A model generated the notes under the pieces. The model was not told the DNA's origin. It saw only the letters and a list, made by a program, of their open reading frames with translations, and searched no databases. Both the position numbers and the translations under genes were made by a program. Source: an uncultured Propionibacteriaceae bacterium (GTDB taxonomy: Bacteria; Actinomycetota; Actinomycetes; Propionibacteriales; Propionibacteriaceae). From it: a DNA stretch of 7,192 nucleotides. Location of the stretch: assembly GCA_945875065.1 (NCBI GenBank), contig CAMCJC010000127.1, positions 1 to 7,192 on the forward strand. The letters are read 5' to 3'. Position 1 is the first letter of the stretch. Every line of letters begins with the position of its first letter. Shown here one piece after another: positions 1-6,526 of the stretch.

Positions 1-48
1 ACGGGTCTGCGGTGGGAACAGCAGACGGGTCTGCGGTGGGAACAGTAG
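1..48 (-). repeat. 24-bp tandem repeat inside the protease stalk
   Basis: Bases 1-24 and 25-48 are the same 24-bp unit with one difference (C at 22, T at 46). The unit encodes eight residues (ADPSAVPT type) in the Pro/Thr-rich stalk of the S8 protease. The array may continue beyond base 1, so copy number cannot be judged here. Confidence 0.85.
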
Positions 49-2857
49 ACGTCGGGGCCGCGGTCGGGGACGGAGCCTGCGTAGTCGGTGCCGCTGTTGG
101 CGTGGGAGCCTGCGTAGTCGGCGCCGCTGTCGGCGTGGGAGCCGCCGTGGGTGTCGGATCGGCCGTGGGGGCCGGCGACGTAGGCGCCGGTTTCGTCGGG
201 CGCGGGGTCGGGGCCGCATCGAGCGGCACCTTGTCTACGAGCACTTCCGGCGTGCCGGCGGCGTTGTCGAAGACAATAGCCATGTAGCCTAGCGTGCCCT
301 GATCTTGGTACGCCGCCTTATTGACGTTGAAGTCCAGCGATGCGATCCCGTTGCCTGGGACCTCCACGGCCTTGCTGGCCTGGAGCGGGGCGGCGTTCAT
401 GTCGAAGAACCCAAAGCCATCGACGTCGTCATGCGAGGCGCCGAGCTCGAATTGGTACTCCGCGTGACCATAGAGCCCGAACTTGCCGTTCAGCCCCGGG
501 ATGGCCGAAGCTTCGATCGGGATGTACACGGTTGCCGAGTCACTAGGCGCCGTCACGAGGTACGGCTGTGGCGTAATCTTCCGGGTGTTCCAGTCGTAGA
601 GCATGGTTGCGGGAACGCCGGTCGCCGGCTTGCTGGCCGCCAATCCAGAATCCATCGAGCCGATCAGGTAGTCGGCCTTGCCGTCCCGGTTCACGTCGAC
701 GTTCACTCCGACGATGTACTTGGCGACGTTGTTGAAGCGCCCATGAGCGTTCACCGCGAACCCGAGCATCTTCTTGCCCTCAAGGTCGAAGGTGTCGACA
801 CCAACGTTTGCGATATCGATCCCCTGACCAACACCCTGGATATCATCGGCAGGGTCGGACTGAACCCAGTTGAGCAACTTGGCCCCGGCCGGAACGCCGG
901 AGGCGTTCGTCATGTCGACACGACCCACCGTCTCCGAATCCATGGCCCCGGCACCGGTGACCTTGGACAGCGACCGAGGAGCGAGCAGGTAAGGCACCGA
1001 AATAGCTTCGGAGCCGCCCTCGAACCGAATGGTGCCCGACGCCTCGTAGAAGCGGGCTACGCTACCGTCGGCCATGCTGGATGGGATGTCACCAGCGTTG
1101 ACCGATAGGTTCACCTTGACCTCAGCGGTTCCGCCCGCCGGAATCGTCACCGTCCCCTGGTCTAGGGTGACTTGGGCCTTGACAGAGCCACTGCTAGGAA
1201 TCGCCTTGCCGTTCAGCGTCACTTCCTTGTCGCCCTTGTTGACAAGGGTAACGGTGCGCGAGTCACTGTGACTATCCGCGACTTCGGCGAACCCGAAGCT
1301 CAAGGCCGTTTCGCGGAGCGTGAACTCCTCGTCGTGGTATTGCACGGTGTTCTTGTCTCCGAAGGCGACGACGCTGGACTTGATCGCGCCGGGAACATCG
1401 ATGAGGCCGCCGCCATTACTGGTCTTGTAGTCGCCGACCTTCTCGGGATCCGCGCTGCCGACGAGGGCAGCGGAAACCTCTTCGGCACTCCAGCCGGGAT
1501 GCCCCTGCACCGCGAGCGCCGCGGCTCCGGCGACGTGCGGCGCGGCCATTGAAGTCCCCTGCTGAACCAGGCTTTCGGTGCCGCCGCCAACCTTCGCGGA
1601 GACGACGCCGACGCCAGGCGCCGATACATGCGGTCGCACCGCCGAGTCACCAGTGCGGGGGCCAGCCGAAGTAAACGGCGCGTACTTGCCGTCCTGGGCA
1701 CCAACAGCCGCAACGGCAATAGCACCCGGAGCGGTGCTGGGGTCGCCAGCGATATAGGGGGCCGCGTGGTCCTCGTTGCCGCCGGCTACGACAGTGACGA
1801 TGCCGGAGGCGACGGTGTTAGAGACAGCACGCGCCTGGATCGAATTGGCCACGCCGAAGGGGGTGCCGAGCGACAGGTTGACCACGTCCATGTCGTTCGC
1901 GACCGCCCAGTCCAGTGCCTGTGCCACCATCCCAGTGCTGCCGGAGCAACCGAAGATCTTTACGGCGTAGATATCGGCCTCGGGAGCCACGCCGGGCCCG
2001 ACCTTGAAGCTCTGACTCGACGTCGACGAGTTGTACGGGCCGGCATAGGCCTTGCCATCCGAGGTCACGCCACCCCCGACCGCCGTGCCTGCCACGTGTG
2101 TCCCATGGCCATTCTTGGCGCAGTCGATCGGGTTCTTATCCGGCTTGGGAGTGCGATTAGTCCTACCGTCGTAGCTATCACCGACCATGTCGATGCCGCC
2201 CTTGAACCGCGGGCCGTAGAACGCCGAACCGTCGGCAGCGGAACTCGCCTGAGCGAACGCCTCGGCCGTGCCGGCGCCTCCGAATGTCGCGTGCGTGTAG
2301 TCGATACCGGAATCGATGATCGCGACCTTCACACCTTTTCCGGTCAGCCCGTACGACTCCCAGGCACCCGGTGCCCCGATCTTCGGTACTCCGGTGGCGT
2401 TAGCCATCTCTGCCACTTGGACTTCCTCAACGGCCTTGACACCGTCAATCGCCCGGATGGCTTCGATCTTGCCGGCATCCACCTGGACCGCGAGCGCGTT
2501 GATGGCGGACTGCATCTGCCCGGTCACCGTGCCCCCGGCGGCCTCGATCTTCTTGATCACCGGCGACTGCTTCCCGGCGATGTCGTCGCGTGCGGTCTCC
2601 CGCTCGGCGCTGGACAGCTCGCTCCCGGAGTTCACCTCCTGAATGGCGACTGGGTCGCCCTCCAACTCGACGAGCACCGACAGGGTGCCGCTTCGCTCAC
2701 CGAGTTCGATCTCGTGGCTCTCGCCGCTGACTTCGGCCTTGGCCACGTAGTTGTCCAGGGCGTCAGCGGGAGGCGTTGTCTCGTCCGCTGTAGCTAGCCC
2801 GGCTGGCAGGATTAAAGCCACCAGTGAGCCCAGCGCAATCAATCTGCTGCGTCGCAA
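1..2857 (-). CDS. Secreted S8 (subtilisin-family) serine protease, C-terminus cut by window edge
   Basis: Extracellular endopeptidase. The frame is open for 952 codons from TTG at 2857 to the window edge, so the C-terminus is missing. An in-frame TAG lies 14 codons upstream with no ATG/GTG/TTG between, and AAAGGA sits 7 bases before the TTG. Residues 1-24 are a signal peptide (RRSR, hydrophobic core, ATA before Asp25). Residues about 58-153 resemble an inhibitor-I9 propeptide that would be removed on maturation. The peptidase domain (about 158-492) carries all catalytic motifs: D182 (IIDSGIDYTH), H251 (HGTHVAGTA), oxyanion N361 (AGGNED) and S436 (GTSMAAPHVAG). The H-to-S spacing leaves no room for a PA insert. 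About 493-615 looks Fn3-like, and about 616-880 is beta-rich with a DVNRDGKAD motif (D721-D729). From about 881 it is a Pro/Thr/Ala stalk, typical of wall-spanning or surface-held proteins; any anchor is off-window. Substrate unknown. Family call secure; C-terminal domain names inferred. Confidence 0.95.
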   Translation of the reverse strand, partial: MRRSRLIALGSLVALILPAGLATADETTPPADALDNYVAKAEVSGESHEIELGERSGTLSVLVELEGDPVAIQEVNSGSELSSAERETARDDIAGKQSPVIKKIEAAGGTVTGQMQSAINALAVQVDAGKIEAIRAIDGVKAVEEVQVAEMANATGVPKIGAPGAWESYGLTGKGVKVAIIDSGIDYTHATFGGAGTAEAFAQASSAADGSAFYGPRFKGGIDMVGDSYDGRTNRTPKPDKNPIDCAKNGHGTHVAGTAVGGGVTSDGKAYAGPYNSSTSSQSFKVGPGVAPEADIYAVKIFGCSGSTGMVAQALDWAVANDMDVVNLSLGTPFGVANSIQARAVSNTVASGIVTVVAGGNEDHAAPYIAGDPSTAPGAIAVAAVGAQDGKYAPFTSAGPRTGDSAVRPHVSAPGVGVVSAKVGGGTESLVQQGTSMAAPHVAGAAALAVQGHPGWSAEEVSAALVGSADPEKVGDYKTSNGGGLIDVPGAIKSSVVAFGDKNTVQYHDEEFTLRETALSFGFAEVADSHSDSRTVTLVNKGDKEVTLNGKAIPSSGSVKAQVTLDQGTVTIPAGGTAEVKVNLSVNAGDIPSSMADGSVARFYEASGTIRFEGGSEAISVPYLLAPRSLSKVTGAGAMDSETVGRVDMTNASGVPAGAKLLNWVQSDPADDIQGVGQGIDIANVGVDTFDLEGKKMLGFAVNAHGRFNNVAKYIVGVNVDVNRDGKADYLIGSMDSGLAASKPATGVPATMLYDWNTRKITPQPYLVTAPSDSATVYIPIEASAIPGLNGKFGLYGHAEYQFELGASHDDVDGFGFFDMNAAPLQASKAVEVPGNGIASLDFNVNKAAYQDQGTLGYMAIVFDNAAGTPEVLVDKVPLDAAPTPRPTKPAPTSPAPTADPTPTAAPTPTAAPTTQAPTPTAAPTTQAPSPTAAPTSTVPTADPSAVPTADP
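72..137 (-). repeat. 33-bp tandem repeat inside the protease stalk
   Basis: Bases 72-104 and 105-137 are two copies of a 33-bp unit differing at a couple of positions. A decayed third start (GGAGCC) follows at 138. The unit encodes eleven residues of the form APTTQAPTPTA in the protease's low-complexity stalk. Such in-frame repeats are prone to length change by slippage or recombination. Confidence 0.85.
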
Positions 2858-2864
2858 ATCCCAG

Positions 2865-2870
2865 TCCTTT
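2865..2870 (-). promoter_or_regulatory. Ribosome binding site fixing the TTG start of the S8 protease
   Basis: On the minus strand AAAGGA ends 7 bases before the TTG at 2857. It decides the start: that TTG also begins a well-formed signal peptide, and it is the first possible initiation codon after the upstream in-frame TAG. The next candidate, another TTG five codons in, would remove the basic n-region and has no comparable site. Confidence 0.7.
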
Positions 2871-2923
2871 ACACTCGATGGGACGGGCCGCAGCTACCAC
2901 AGCACACGCCTTCCCCCGAGTGT
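2871..2923 (-). promoter_or_regulatory. Long-range stem abutting the protease ribosome site
   Basis: ACACTCG (2871-2877) and CGAGTGT (2917-2923) are perfect 7-base inverted repeats. In the protease leader RNA they would close a 39-base internal region. The 3' arm ends at 2871, directly next to the Shine-Dalgarno bases starting at 2870. This would place the ribosome site at the foot of a structured element. Only the base pairing is seen; a regulatory role is inferred, and the internal region did not match a riboswitch I recognise. Confidence 0.35.
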
Positions 2924-2940
2924 CGTGGCCACCGCCGCCC

Positions 2941-2965
2941 GCCAGGAGCGCTTCGGGCTCCTGGC
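2941..2965 (-). promoter_or_regulatory. 9-bp GC-rich hairpin in the protease leader (possible attenuator or terminator)
   Basis: GCCAGGAGC (2941-2949) and GCTCCTGGC (2957-2965) are perfect inverted repeats around a 7-base loop. No T-tract follows on either strand, so it is not a classical intrinsic terminator, though GC-rich actinobacterial terminators often lack one. The arm at 2959-2966 is also perfectly complementary over 8 bases to GGCCAGGA at 3024-3031. Two mutually exclusive stems are therefore possible in a minus-strand transcript. The function is inferred. Confidence 0.4.
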
Positions 2966-3037
2966 CGCCCCAAAGGTTACCGATCTTTTGGTGCAACACT
3001 CCAGGGGTTCGAATCCACCAGTTGGCCAGGAAAACCC

Positions 3038-3066
3038 TCAAGGAGTTTTCAACGTTCAAGGAGTTT
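3038..3066. repeat. Pair of 11-bp direct repeats between the monooxygenase and protease genes
   Basis: TCAAGGAGTTT occurs at 3038-3048 and 3056-3066, 18 bases start to start (on the minus strand AAACTCCTTGA twice). Spacing near two helical turns suits a regulator binding one face of DNA, but no promoter boxes could be firmly placed beside them. The second copy runs into the hairpin that begins at 3062. Confidence 0.5.
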
Positions 3067-3086
3067 GCCTTCGCGATGGGCAAACT
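3062..3086. repeat. 8-bp inverted repeat (hairpin)
   Basis: AGTTTGCC (3062-3069) and GGCAAACT (3079-3086) are perfect complements separated by 9 bases. The hairpin lies 42 bases downstream of the monooxygenase stop codon. It is immediately followed, with no gap, by another dyad at 3087. It could stabilise the 3' end of the monooxygenase mRNA or be a protein site. Confidence 0.5.
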
Positions 3087-3102
3087 ACCTTGTCAGCAAG
3101 GT
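3087..3102. repeat. 6-bp inverted repeat stacked on the preceding hairpin
   Basis: ACCTTG (3087-3092) and CAAGGT (3097-3102) pair around a TCAG tetraloop. It begins on the base after the hairpin 3062-3086, so the two stems could stack coaxially in RNA. A further perfect palindrome, AGGCGCCT, lies at 3107-3114, before the hairpin at the monooxygenase stop. Confidence 0.4.
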
Positions 3103-3117
3103 TTACAGGCGCCTAAC

Positions 3118-3142
3118 TGCCGAGGTATTACCTTCCTCGGCA
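3118..3142 (-). terminator. Candidate terminator hairpin straddling the monooxygenase stop codon
   Basis: TGCCGAGG (3118-3125) and CCTCGGCA (3135-3142) form a perfect 8-bp GC-rich stem with a 9-base loop. The TAA stop of the monooxygenase (3130-3128) lies in that loop. A following T-run is absent, so termination is inferred from position and stem strength only. Together with the dyads at 3062-3114 it makes a strongly structured 3' end. Confidence 0.45.
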
Positions 3143-4249
3143 AGCGGGCCCGTCCACCGATCGGCCGACACTGTGATTTCGGCCTTGAGCGACGCGGGCG
3201 GCATGCGTCGGGCCATCCGGCACTCCGGCGGAGCGCCGGGCCGCGAACTCACGTCGCAACGCCGGCACGACCTCGGTCCCGAGAAGCTCGACCTGCTCCA
3301 GGACGGTCCTCAGCGGTAAGCCGGCATGATCCATGAGAAACAGCTGCCGCTGGTAGTCGCCGACGTACTCGCGGAAGCCCAAGGTGCGCTCGATGACCTG
3401 CCCCGGCGTGCCGACGGTCAGCGGTGTCTGAGCCATGAACTCCTCTAGCGATGGCCCCCCGCCGTAGACCGGGGCGTGATCGAAGTACGGGCGGAACTGG
3501 CGAATCGCCTCCTGCGACCTACGCGCCATGAACACCTGCCCACCAAGGCCAACGATCGCCTCCTCCGGGCGGCCGTGACCGTGCGCCGCAAAGCGGGTGC
3601 GATACAGCTCCACCATGGCCTTGGTGTGGCTGGCCGGCCAGAAGATGTGATTGGCGAAGAAGCCGTCACCGTAGAACGCGGCCTGCTCCGCAATCTCTGG
3701 GCTGCGAATTGACCCGTGCCACACGAATGGGGCAACCCCTTTGAGCGGACGGGGCGTCGCGGTGAAGCCGCGCAGCGGGGTCCGGTAGTTACCCTCCCAC
3801 GTGACGACATCCCGGTCCCACAGCTGGCGCAACAGAGCGTAGTTCTCGATCGCCAGGTTGATGCCGTCGCGAATGTCTTTGCCGAACCAAGGGTAGACCG
3901 GGGCGGTATTGCCGCGCCCGAGCATCAGATCCAGGCGGCCGTCTACGAGGTGCTGGAGCGTGCCGTAATCCTCAGCGATGCGCACCGGGTCGGTGGTGGT
4001 GATGAGCGTCGTCGAGGTGGACAAGATGATGTTCTTAGTCTGCGCGCCGATATAGGCAAGCGTCGTAGTGGGGGCGCTCGCGACGAACGGCGGATTGTGA
4101 TGCTGCCCGAGCGCGACGACGTCGAGGCCCACTTCATCCGCCAGTTTGGCGATCTCGACGGTGGCCTTGATGCGCTCATACTCGCTTGGCGTGCTGCCGT
4201 TGGTCGGGTCGGTCGTGACATCGCCGACGCTCATGATGCCGAATTGCAT
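3128..4249 (-). CDS. Luciferase-like (LLM class) flavin-dependent monooxygenase
   Basis: Predicted cytoplasmic FMN-dependent oxidoreductase of the bacterial-luciferase-like fold (373 residues), which uses reduced flavin and oxygen to oxidise a small molecule. The substrate cannot be read from sequence. Family hallmarks are visible: a beta-1 start (MQFGIMSVGD), GLDVVALGQHH (41-51), APTTTLAYIGAQT (59-71), DPVRIAEDY (87-95), GRLDLMLGRG (104-113), and HGSIRSPEIAEQAA in the second half. The QHH (rather than EHH) and the overall pattern resemble the CE1758-type FMN-dependent group, a tentative assignment. The ATG at 4249 has AAGGGG just upstream and starts exactly at the first beta strand. There is no signal peptide. 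The last 20 or so residues (after about THAARV) are Gly/Arg-rich and may be a lineage-specific tail. It lies 68 bases after the transporter operon and has its own promoter-operator region. Confidence 0.9.
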   Translation of the reverse strand: MQFGIMSVGDVTTDPTNGSTPSEYERIKATVEIAKLADEVGLDVVALGQHHNPPFVASAPTTTLAYIGAQTKNIILSTSTTLITTTDPVRIAEDYGTLQHLVDGRLDLMLGRGNTAPVYPWFGKDIRDGINLAIENYALLRQLWDRDVVTWEGNYRTPLRGFTATPRPLKGVAPFVWHGSIRSPEIAEQAAFYGDGFFANHIFWPASHTKAMVELYRTRFAAHGHGRPEEAIVGLGGQVFMARRSQEAIRQFRPYFDHAPVYGGGPSLEEFMAQTPLTVGTPGQVIERTLGFREYVGDYQRQLFLMDHAGLPLRTVLEQVELLGTEVVPALRREFAARRSAGVPDGPTHAARVAQGRNHSVGRSVDGPACRGR

Positions 4250-4264
4250 ATTCCCCTTGACTTT

Positions 4265-4284
4265 CTAGTTAAATCTTCAACTAG
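4265..4284. promoter_or_regulatory. 20-bp palindromic operator candidate upstream of the monooxygenase
   Basis: CTAGTTAAATCTTCAACTAG is an interrupted palindrome: 16 of 20 bases are symmetric, with perfect 6-bp outer arms CTAGTT/AACTAG. It starts within the last two bases of the proposed -10 box and covers the likely transcription start. That is a position where a bound dimer would block initiation. The AGTT(G/A)AA half-sites and length are in the style of MarR-family operators, but no regulator gene is in the window, so the regulator is unknown. Confidence 0.6.
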
Positions 4285-4311
4285 ATTAGCCTGGGCCGTG
4301 CTCCTAGACAA
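4283..4311 (-). promoter_or_regulatory. Candidate promoter of the monooxygenase gene
   Basis: On the minus strand TTGTCT (4311-4306) and TAATCT (4288-4283) are separated by exactly 17 bases. This fits a housekeeping promoter with a TANNNT-type -10. Transcription would start near 4276, giving a leader of about 27 bases. The -35 box lies just after the TAA of the binding-protein gene. Boxes are imperfect matches, so the support comes mainly from spacing and from the adjoining palindrome. Confidence 0.45.
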
Positions 4312-4317
4312 GCTCCG

Positions 4318-5226
4318 TTACACGAGTCCTTCAGAAGCCAACCAGCCGCGCGCGATCGTCGCGGCCGGGGCCTTGTCTGTGGCCGAGCGCTGGTTAAGTT
4401 GACGCAGTTCCTCCGGCGACATCGCCGCCGAGACCGCATCCAGGACAGCAACGGCCTTCTCATCTACTTTGCCGGAAACGATGGGCACCACATTGGAAGC
4501 CAGGAACAGCGATTTCGGATCCTCTAGGACGACTAGGTCACCCTCGGCCAGCACGGGATTGGCGGTATAGAGGTCGATGAGCTGGACCTGCCCGTCGCGC
4601 AGTGCCTTGACCGCCAGGCCACCACCGGAGTCTTCGATAGGCGTGAACTTCACGTCGACGCCGTAGGTCTCGCGCAGCCCGGGTGGCCCATAGGGGCGGC
4701 TCTCCAGCTCGGAGTTGCCGCCTAAGGTTAAATTGTCGACGCTGGCGAGGTCGCCGATGCTCTTCAGCGAGTGCTGCTCAGCGAAGTCCTTGGTGACGGC
4801 GTAGGCGTCTTGATCGCTCGCCGGCGACGCCTGCAGCGCCCGCAACCCATTTGGCATCGCTTGGGTCAGCGCCTGCTGAACCTCATCGGGCGTCTTCGCC
4901 GTAGCCTGCGGGTCGAGATACTGCAGAAGATTCCCGGTGTACTCGGGGAAGACGTCGATGCGGCCGGAGCGAAGGTCGGGCAAGTAAACCTCGCGTTGCC
5001 CGATCCGCAGCTGCCGGTCGACGACGTAGCCGGCGGCCTCCAGGGCCTGCGCGTAGGCCTCGGCGAGGATCTCGTTGGAGTAATAGTCCTGCGAGCCGAC
5101 AACGAGCGCGGCGCCGTCGGACCCGACCGACGCCTCGCCGCCACCTTGGAAAGTCTCCGCGCTGCCGCAGCCGGTGAGCGCAACTGCCGCGACCAGGGCC
5201 GCCACTGCGGCTTTGAGGGCTGTCAT
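4318..5226 (-). CDS. Substrate-binding lipoprotein of a glycine betaine/choline-type ABC importer
   Basis: Extracytoplasmic receptor (302 residues) that captures a quaternary amine such as glycine betaine, choline or carnitine and delivers it to the permeases encoded upstream. Residues 1-20 form a lipoprotein signal with lipobox LTGC, so Cys20 is the predicted lipidated residue. The mature part matches the OpuAC/ProX type-II binding fold: GSQDYYSNEI (44-53) at the first ligand loop, REVYLPDLRSGRIDVFPEYTGN (78-99) at the family's GxIDxxPEYTG motif, an EDSGGGLAVKALRDGQ stretch mid-protein, and ARGWLASEGLV at the end. The tyrosines at 48-49 and 96 are candidates for the aromatic cage. The ATG overlaps the permease stop (ATGA), with AAGGAGG just upstream. 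Length is normal. Equivalent genes are called proX or opuCC; ligand identity is inferred from family. Confidence 0.92.
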   Translation of the reverse strand: MTALKAAVAALVAAVALTGCGSAETFQGGGEASVGSDGAALVVGSQDYYSNEILAEAYAQALEAAGYVVDRQLRIGQREVYLPDLRSGRIDVFPEYTGNLLQYLDPQATAKTPDEVQQALTQAMPNGLRALQASPASDQDAYAVTKDFAEQHSLKSIGDLASVDNLTLGGNSELESRPYGPPGLRETYGVDVKFTPIEDSGGGLAVKALRDGQVQLIDLYTANPVLAEGDLVVLEDPKSLFLASNVVPIVSGKVDEKAVAVLDAVSAAMSPEELRQLNQRSATDKAPAATIARGWLASEGLV

Positions 5227-5891
5227 GCGTCCTCCTTACTGGGACGGATAAGGTGCCGCCCGGCGGCTCGCCCAGCAAGCACCAGAAGCACATCCAGAAT
5301 GATCGCGAGCAGCACGACGAGGATGGCGCCGGCGATCATCTGGGAGTAGTCGCGGGTCTTGAGCCCGATGAACAGGAACCGACCGAGGCCGACATCGGCG
5401 GTGTACGCGGCGAGAGTGGCGGTCGCGACGACCTGCAGCGTCGTCGATCGCAGCCCCTCGACGATCAGCGGCACGGCCGCTGGCAGCTCCACCTGTGTGA
5501 GGACCTGCCAGCCGCTCAGCCCGATGGCGCGAGCCGCGTCGAGGGTCGCAGGTCGGGTCGCGCCGACCCCTGCGTAGCCGCCCGCGAGCATCGGCGGTAT
5601 CGCGAGCACGAGCAGCGCCAAGAACGGGGCGGCGAGCCCGATCCCCAACCACAGTCCGACGAGAGTCAGTAAGCCGAGGGTCGGTAGGGCGCGGGCTCCG
5701 GAAGTCACGAGTGGCACCGCGACGGCACCGCGCTTGAAGTGCCCGATGGCTAGGCCGACCGGCAGGGCGATGGCGGTGGCGACCGCGACGATGGCGACTG
5801 TAAAAACGAGATGCTCCAGGATGCGGCGGCCGACGAGCCCGGCGTGGGAGCCGTCGAAGAGCCAGGCGAGACCGCTGAGAAAGATACTCAT
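5223..5891 (-). CDS. ABC importer permease, second subunit (OpuCD/ProZ-like)
   Basis: Inner-membrane channel subunit of 222 residues in the BPD_transp_1 superfamily. It would pair with the preceding permease to form the translocation pore. Hydrophobic spans are seen at about 26-50, 62-101, 137-163 and 186-207. The EAA-type cytoplasmic loop that docks on the ATPase is around 118-141 (DAARAIGLSGWQVLTQVELP). The start at 5891 is preferred: it overlaps the TGA of the upstream permease (ATGA), has AGGAGG 8 bases upstream, and matches family N-termini. The frame stays open to 6167, but that extension is Arg/Pro-rich, lies wholly on the neighbouring permease gene and is not credible. Its own stop overlaps the ATG of the binding-protein gene. 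Confidence 0.92.
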   Translation of the reverse strand: MSIFLSGLAWLFDGSHAGLVGRRILEHLVFTVAIVAVATAIALPVGLAIGHFKRGAVAVPLVTSGARALPTLGLLTLVGLWLGIGLAAPFLALLVLAIPPMLAGGYAGVGATRPATLDAARAIGLSGWQVLTQVELPAAVPLIVEGLRSTTLQVVATATLAAYTADVGLGRFLFIGLKTRDYSQMIAGAILVVLLAIILDVLLVLAGRAAGRHLIRPSKEDA

Positions 5892-6526
5892 GCGCGCGCC
5901 CTCCTGCTCCACGGGGTCAAGACACGGCCGAGCGCGACGAGCAGCAGGTCGAGAACGAGGGCGAGCAGCAGCGTCGCTACAACACCCACCACTTGTTCCT
6001 CGACGATGCGGCGCTGGAATCCATCGGTGAACAGGAACCCGAGGGAGCGCACGCCGATCAGGGCGCCGACGGTGACCAGCGAAACAGTTGAGGCGGACAC
6101 CACACGCAGGCCGGCCACCAGCACGGGCACGGCTAAGGGCAGCTCGACCCCCCAGAAGCGGCGCCATCTGTCGAGTCCGAGGGCGTCAGCAGACTCGACA
6201 ACGTCTCGGGGCAGGCCGCGGAACGCCTCAGCGGCCTGCGCTACGAGGACCGCGATACCGTAGAGGGTAAGGACGATGCCCATGTTCCACGGGGATCGAA
6301 CGGGAATACCGACGATCACCGGGACGATGATGAGCATCGGCAGGGACGGGATCGCGTACAGCAGCGACAGCGTAGTCAGCAGCGCCCCGCCACCCCGCCA
6401 CGCTACGGCCAGCCGGCCGAGCGGGATCGAAAGCACTGCGGCGGCGGAGATGGCAGCGACCGCCAGGACGACGTGTGCGAACAGCAGGTCGACGATCAGG
6501 GCAAGGTTCTGCGGAAGCCAACTCAA
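5888..6526 (-). CDS. ABC importer permease, first subunit (OpuCB/ProW-like)
   Basis: Inner-membrane subunit (212 residues) of the same importer, BPD_transp_1 family. Hydrophobic spans lie at about 13-37, 48-73, 82-98, 129-155 and 182-204. The motif SLLYAIPSLPMLIIVPV (54-70) is characteristic of betaine/choline permeases of the OpuCB type. The EAA loop runs about 100-130 (EAFRGLPRDVVESADALGLD, then VELP). The start is a TTG overlapping the ATPase stop as TTGA, with AGGGGA 7 bases upstream (6534-6539). No ATG or GTG near the N-terminus would keep the first membrane span with an equally good site. It overlaps the next permease by 4 bases. Confidence 0.92.
   Translation of the reverse strand: MSWLPQNLALIVDLLFAHVVLAVAAISAAAVLSIPLGRLAVAWRGGGALLTTLSLLYAIPSLPMLIIVPVIVGIPVRSPWNMGIVLTLYGIAVLVAQAAEAFRGLPRDVVESADALGLDRWRRFWGVELPLAVPVLVAGLRVVSASTVSLVTVGALIGVRSLGFLFTDGFQRRIVEEQVVGVVATLLLALVLDLLLVALGRVLTPWSRRARA

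Noticed and set aside
1628..2797. Long plus-strand open frame of 389 codons opposite the protease gene (and a similar one at 305-1108).
   Set aside because: Composition is Arg/Gly/Val/Asp-rich with no recognisable motif, while the minus strand encodes a complete subtilisin triad. It is the antisense echo of GC-rich codons.
2900..2970. GGGGAAGGC and GCCAGGAGCCC on the minus strand recall pieces of a cobalamin riboswitch.
   Set aside because: The order is reversed relative to the B12 box, the core junction is missing, and a secreted protease is not a cobalamin-regulated type of gene.
3004..3020. GGGGTTCGAATCC followed by ACCA, resembling the T-arm and CCA end of a tRNA on the plus strand.
   Set aside because: Only three of five T-stem pairs form, the putative acceptor strand has no 5' partner about 70 bases upstream, and no anticodon arm is present. 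At most a chance match or a degraded attachment-site-like fragment.
2824..3336. Plus-strand frame spanning the 2858-3127 gap as a possible small gene.
   Set aside because: No ribosome site or domain-like sequence, it overlaps both flanking genes, and the dyad symmetry of the gap explains it better as non-coding.
3128..5226. A joint pathway in which the monooxygenase degrades the substrate imported by the transporter.
   Set aside because: Adjacency is the only support. The monooxygenase has its own promoter, and known betaine or choline catabolism uses other enzyme families.
5892..6167. N-terminal extension of the second permease up to 6167.
   Set aside because: It is Arg/Pro/Ala-rich, lies entirely over the other permease gene and precedes an ATG with a good ribosome site and an ATGA overlap.
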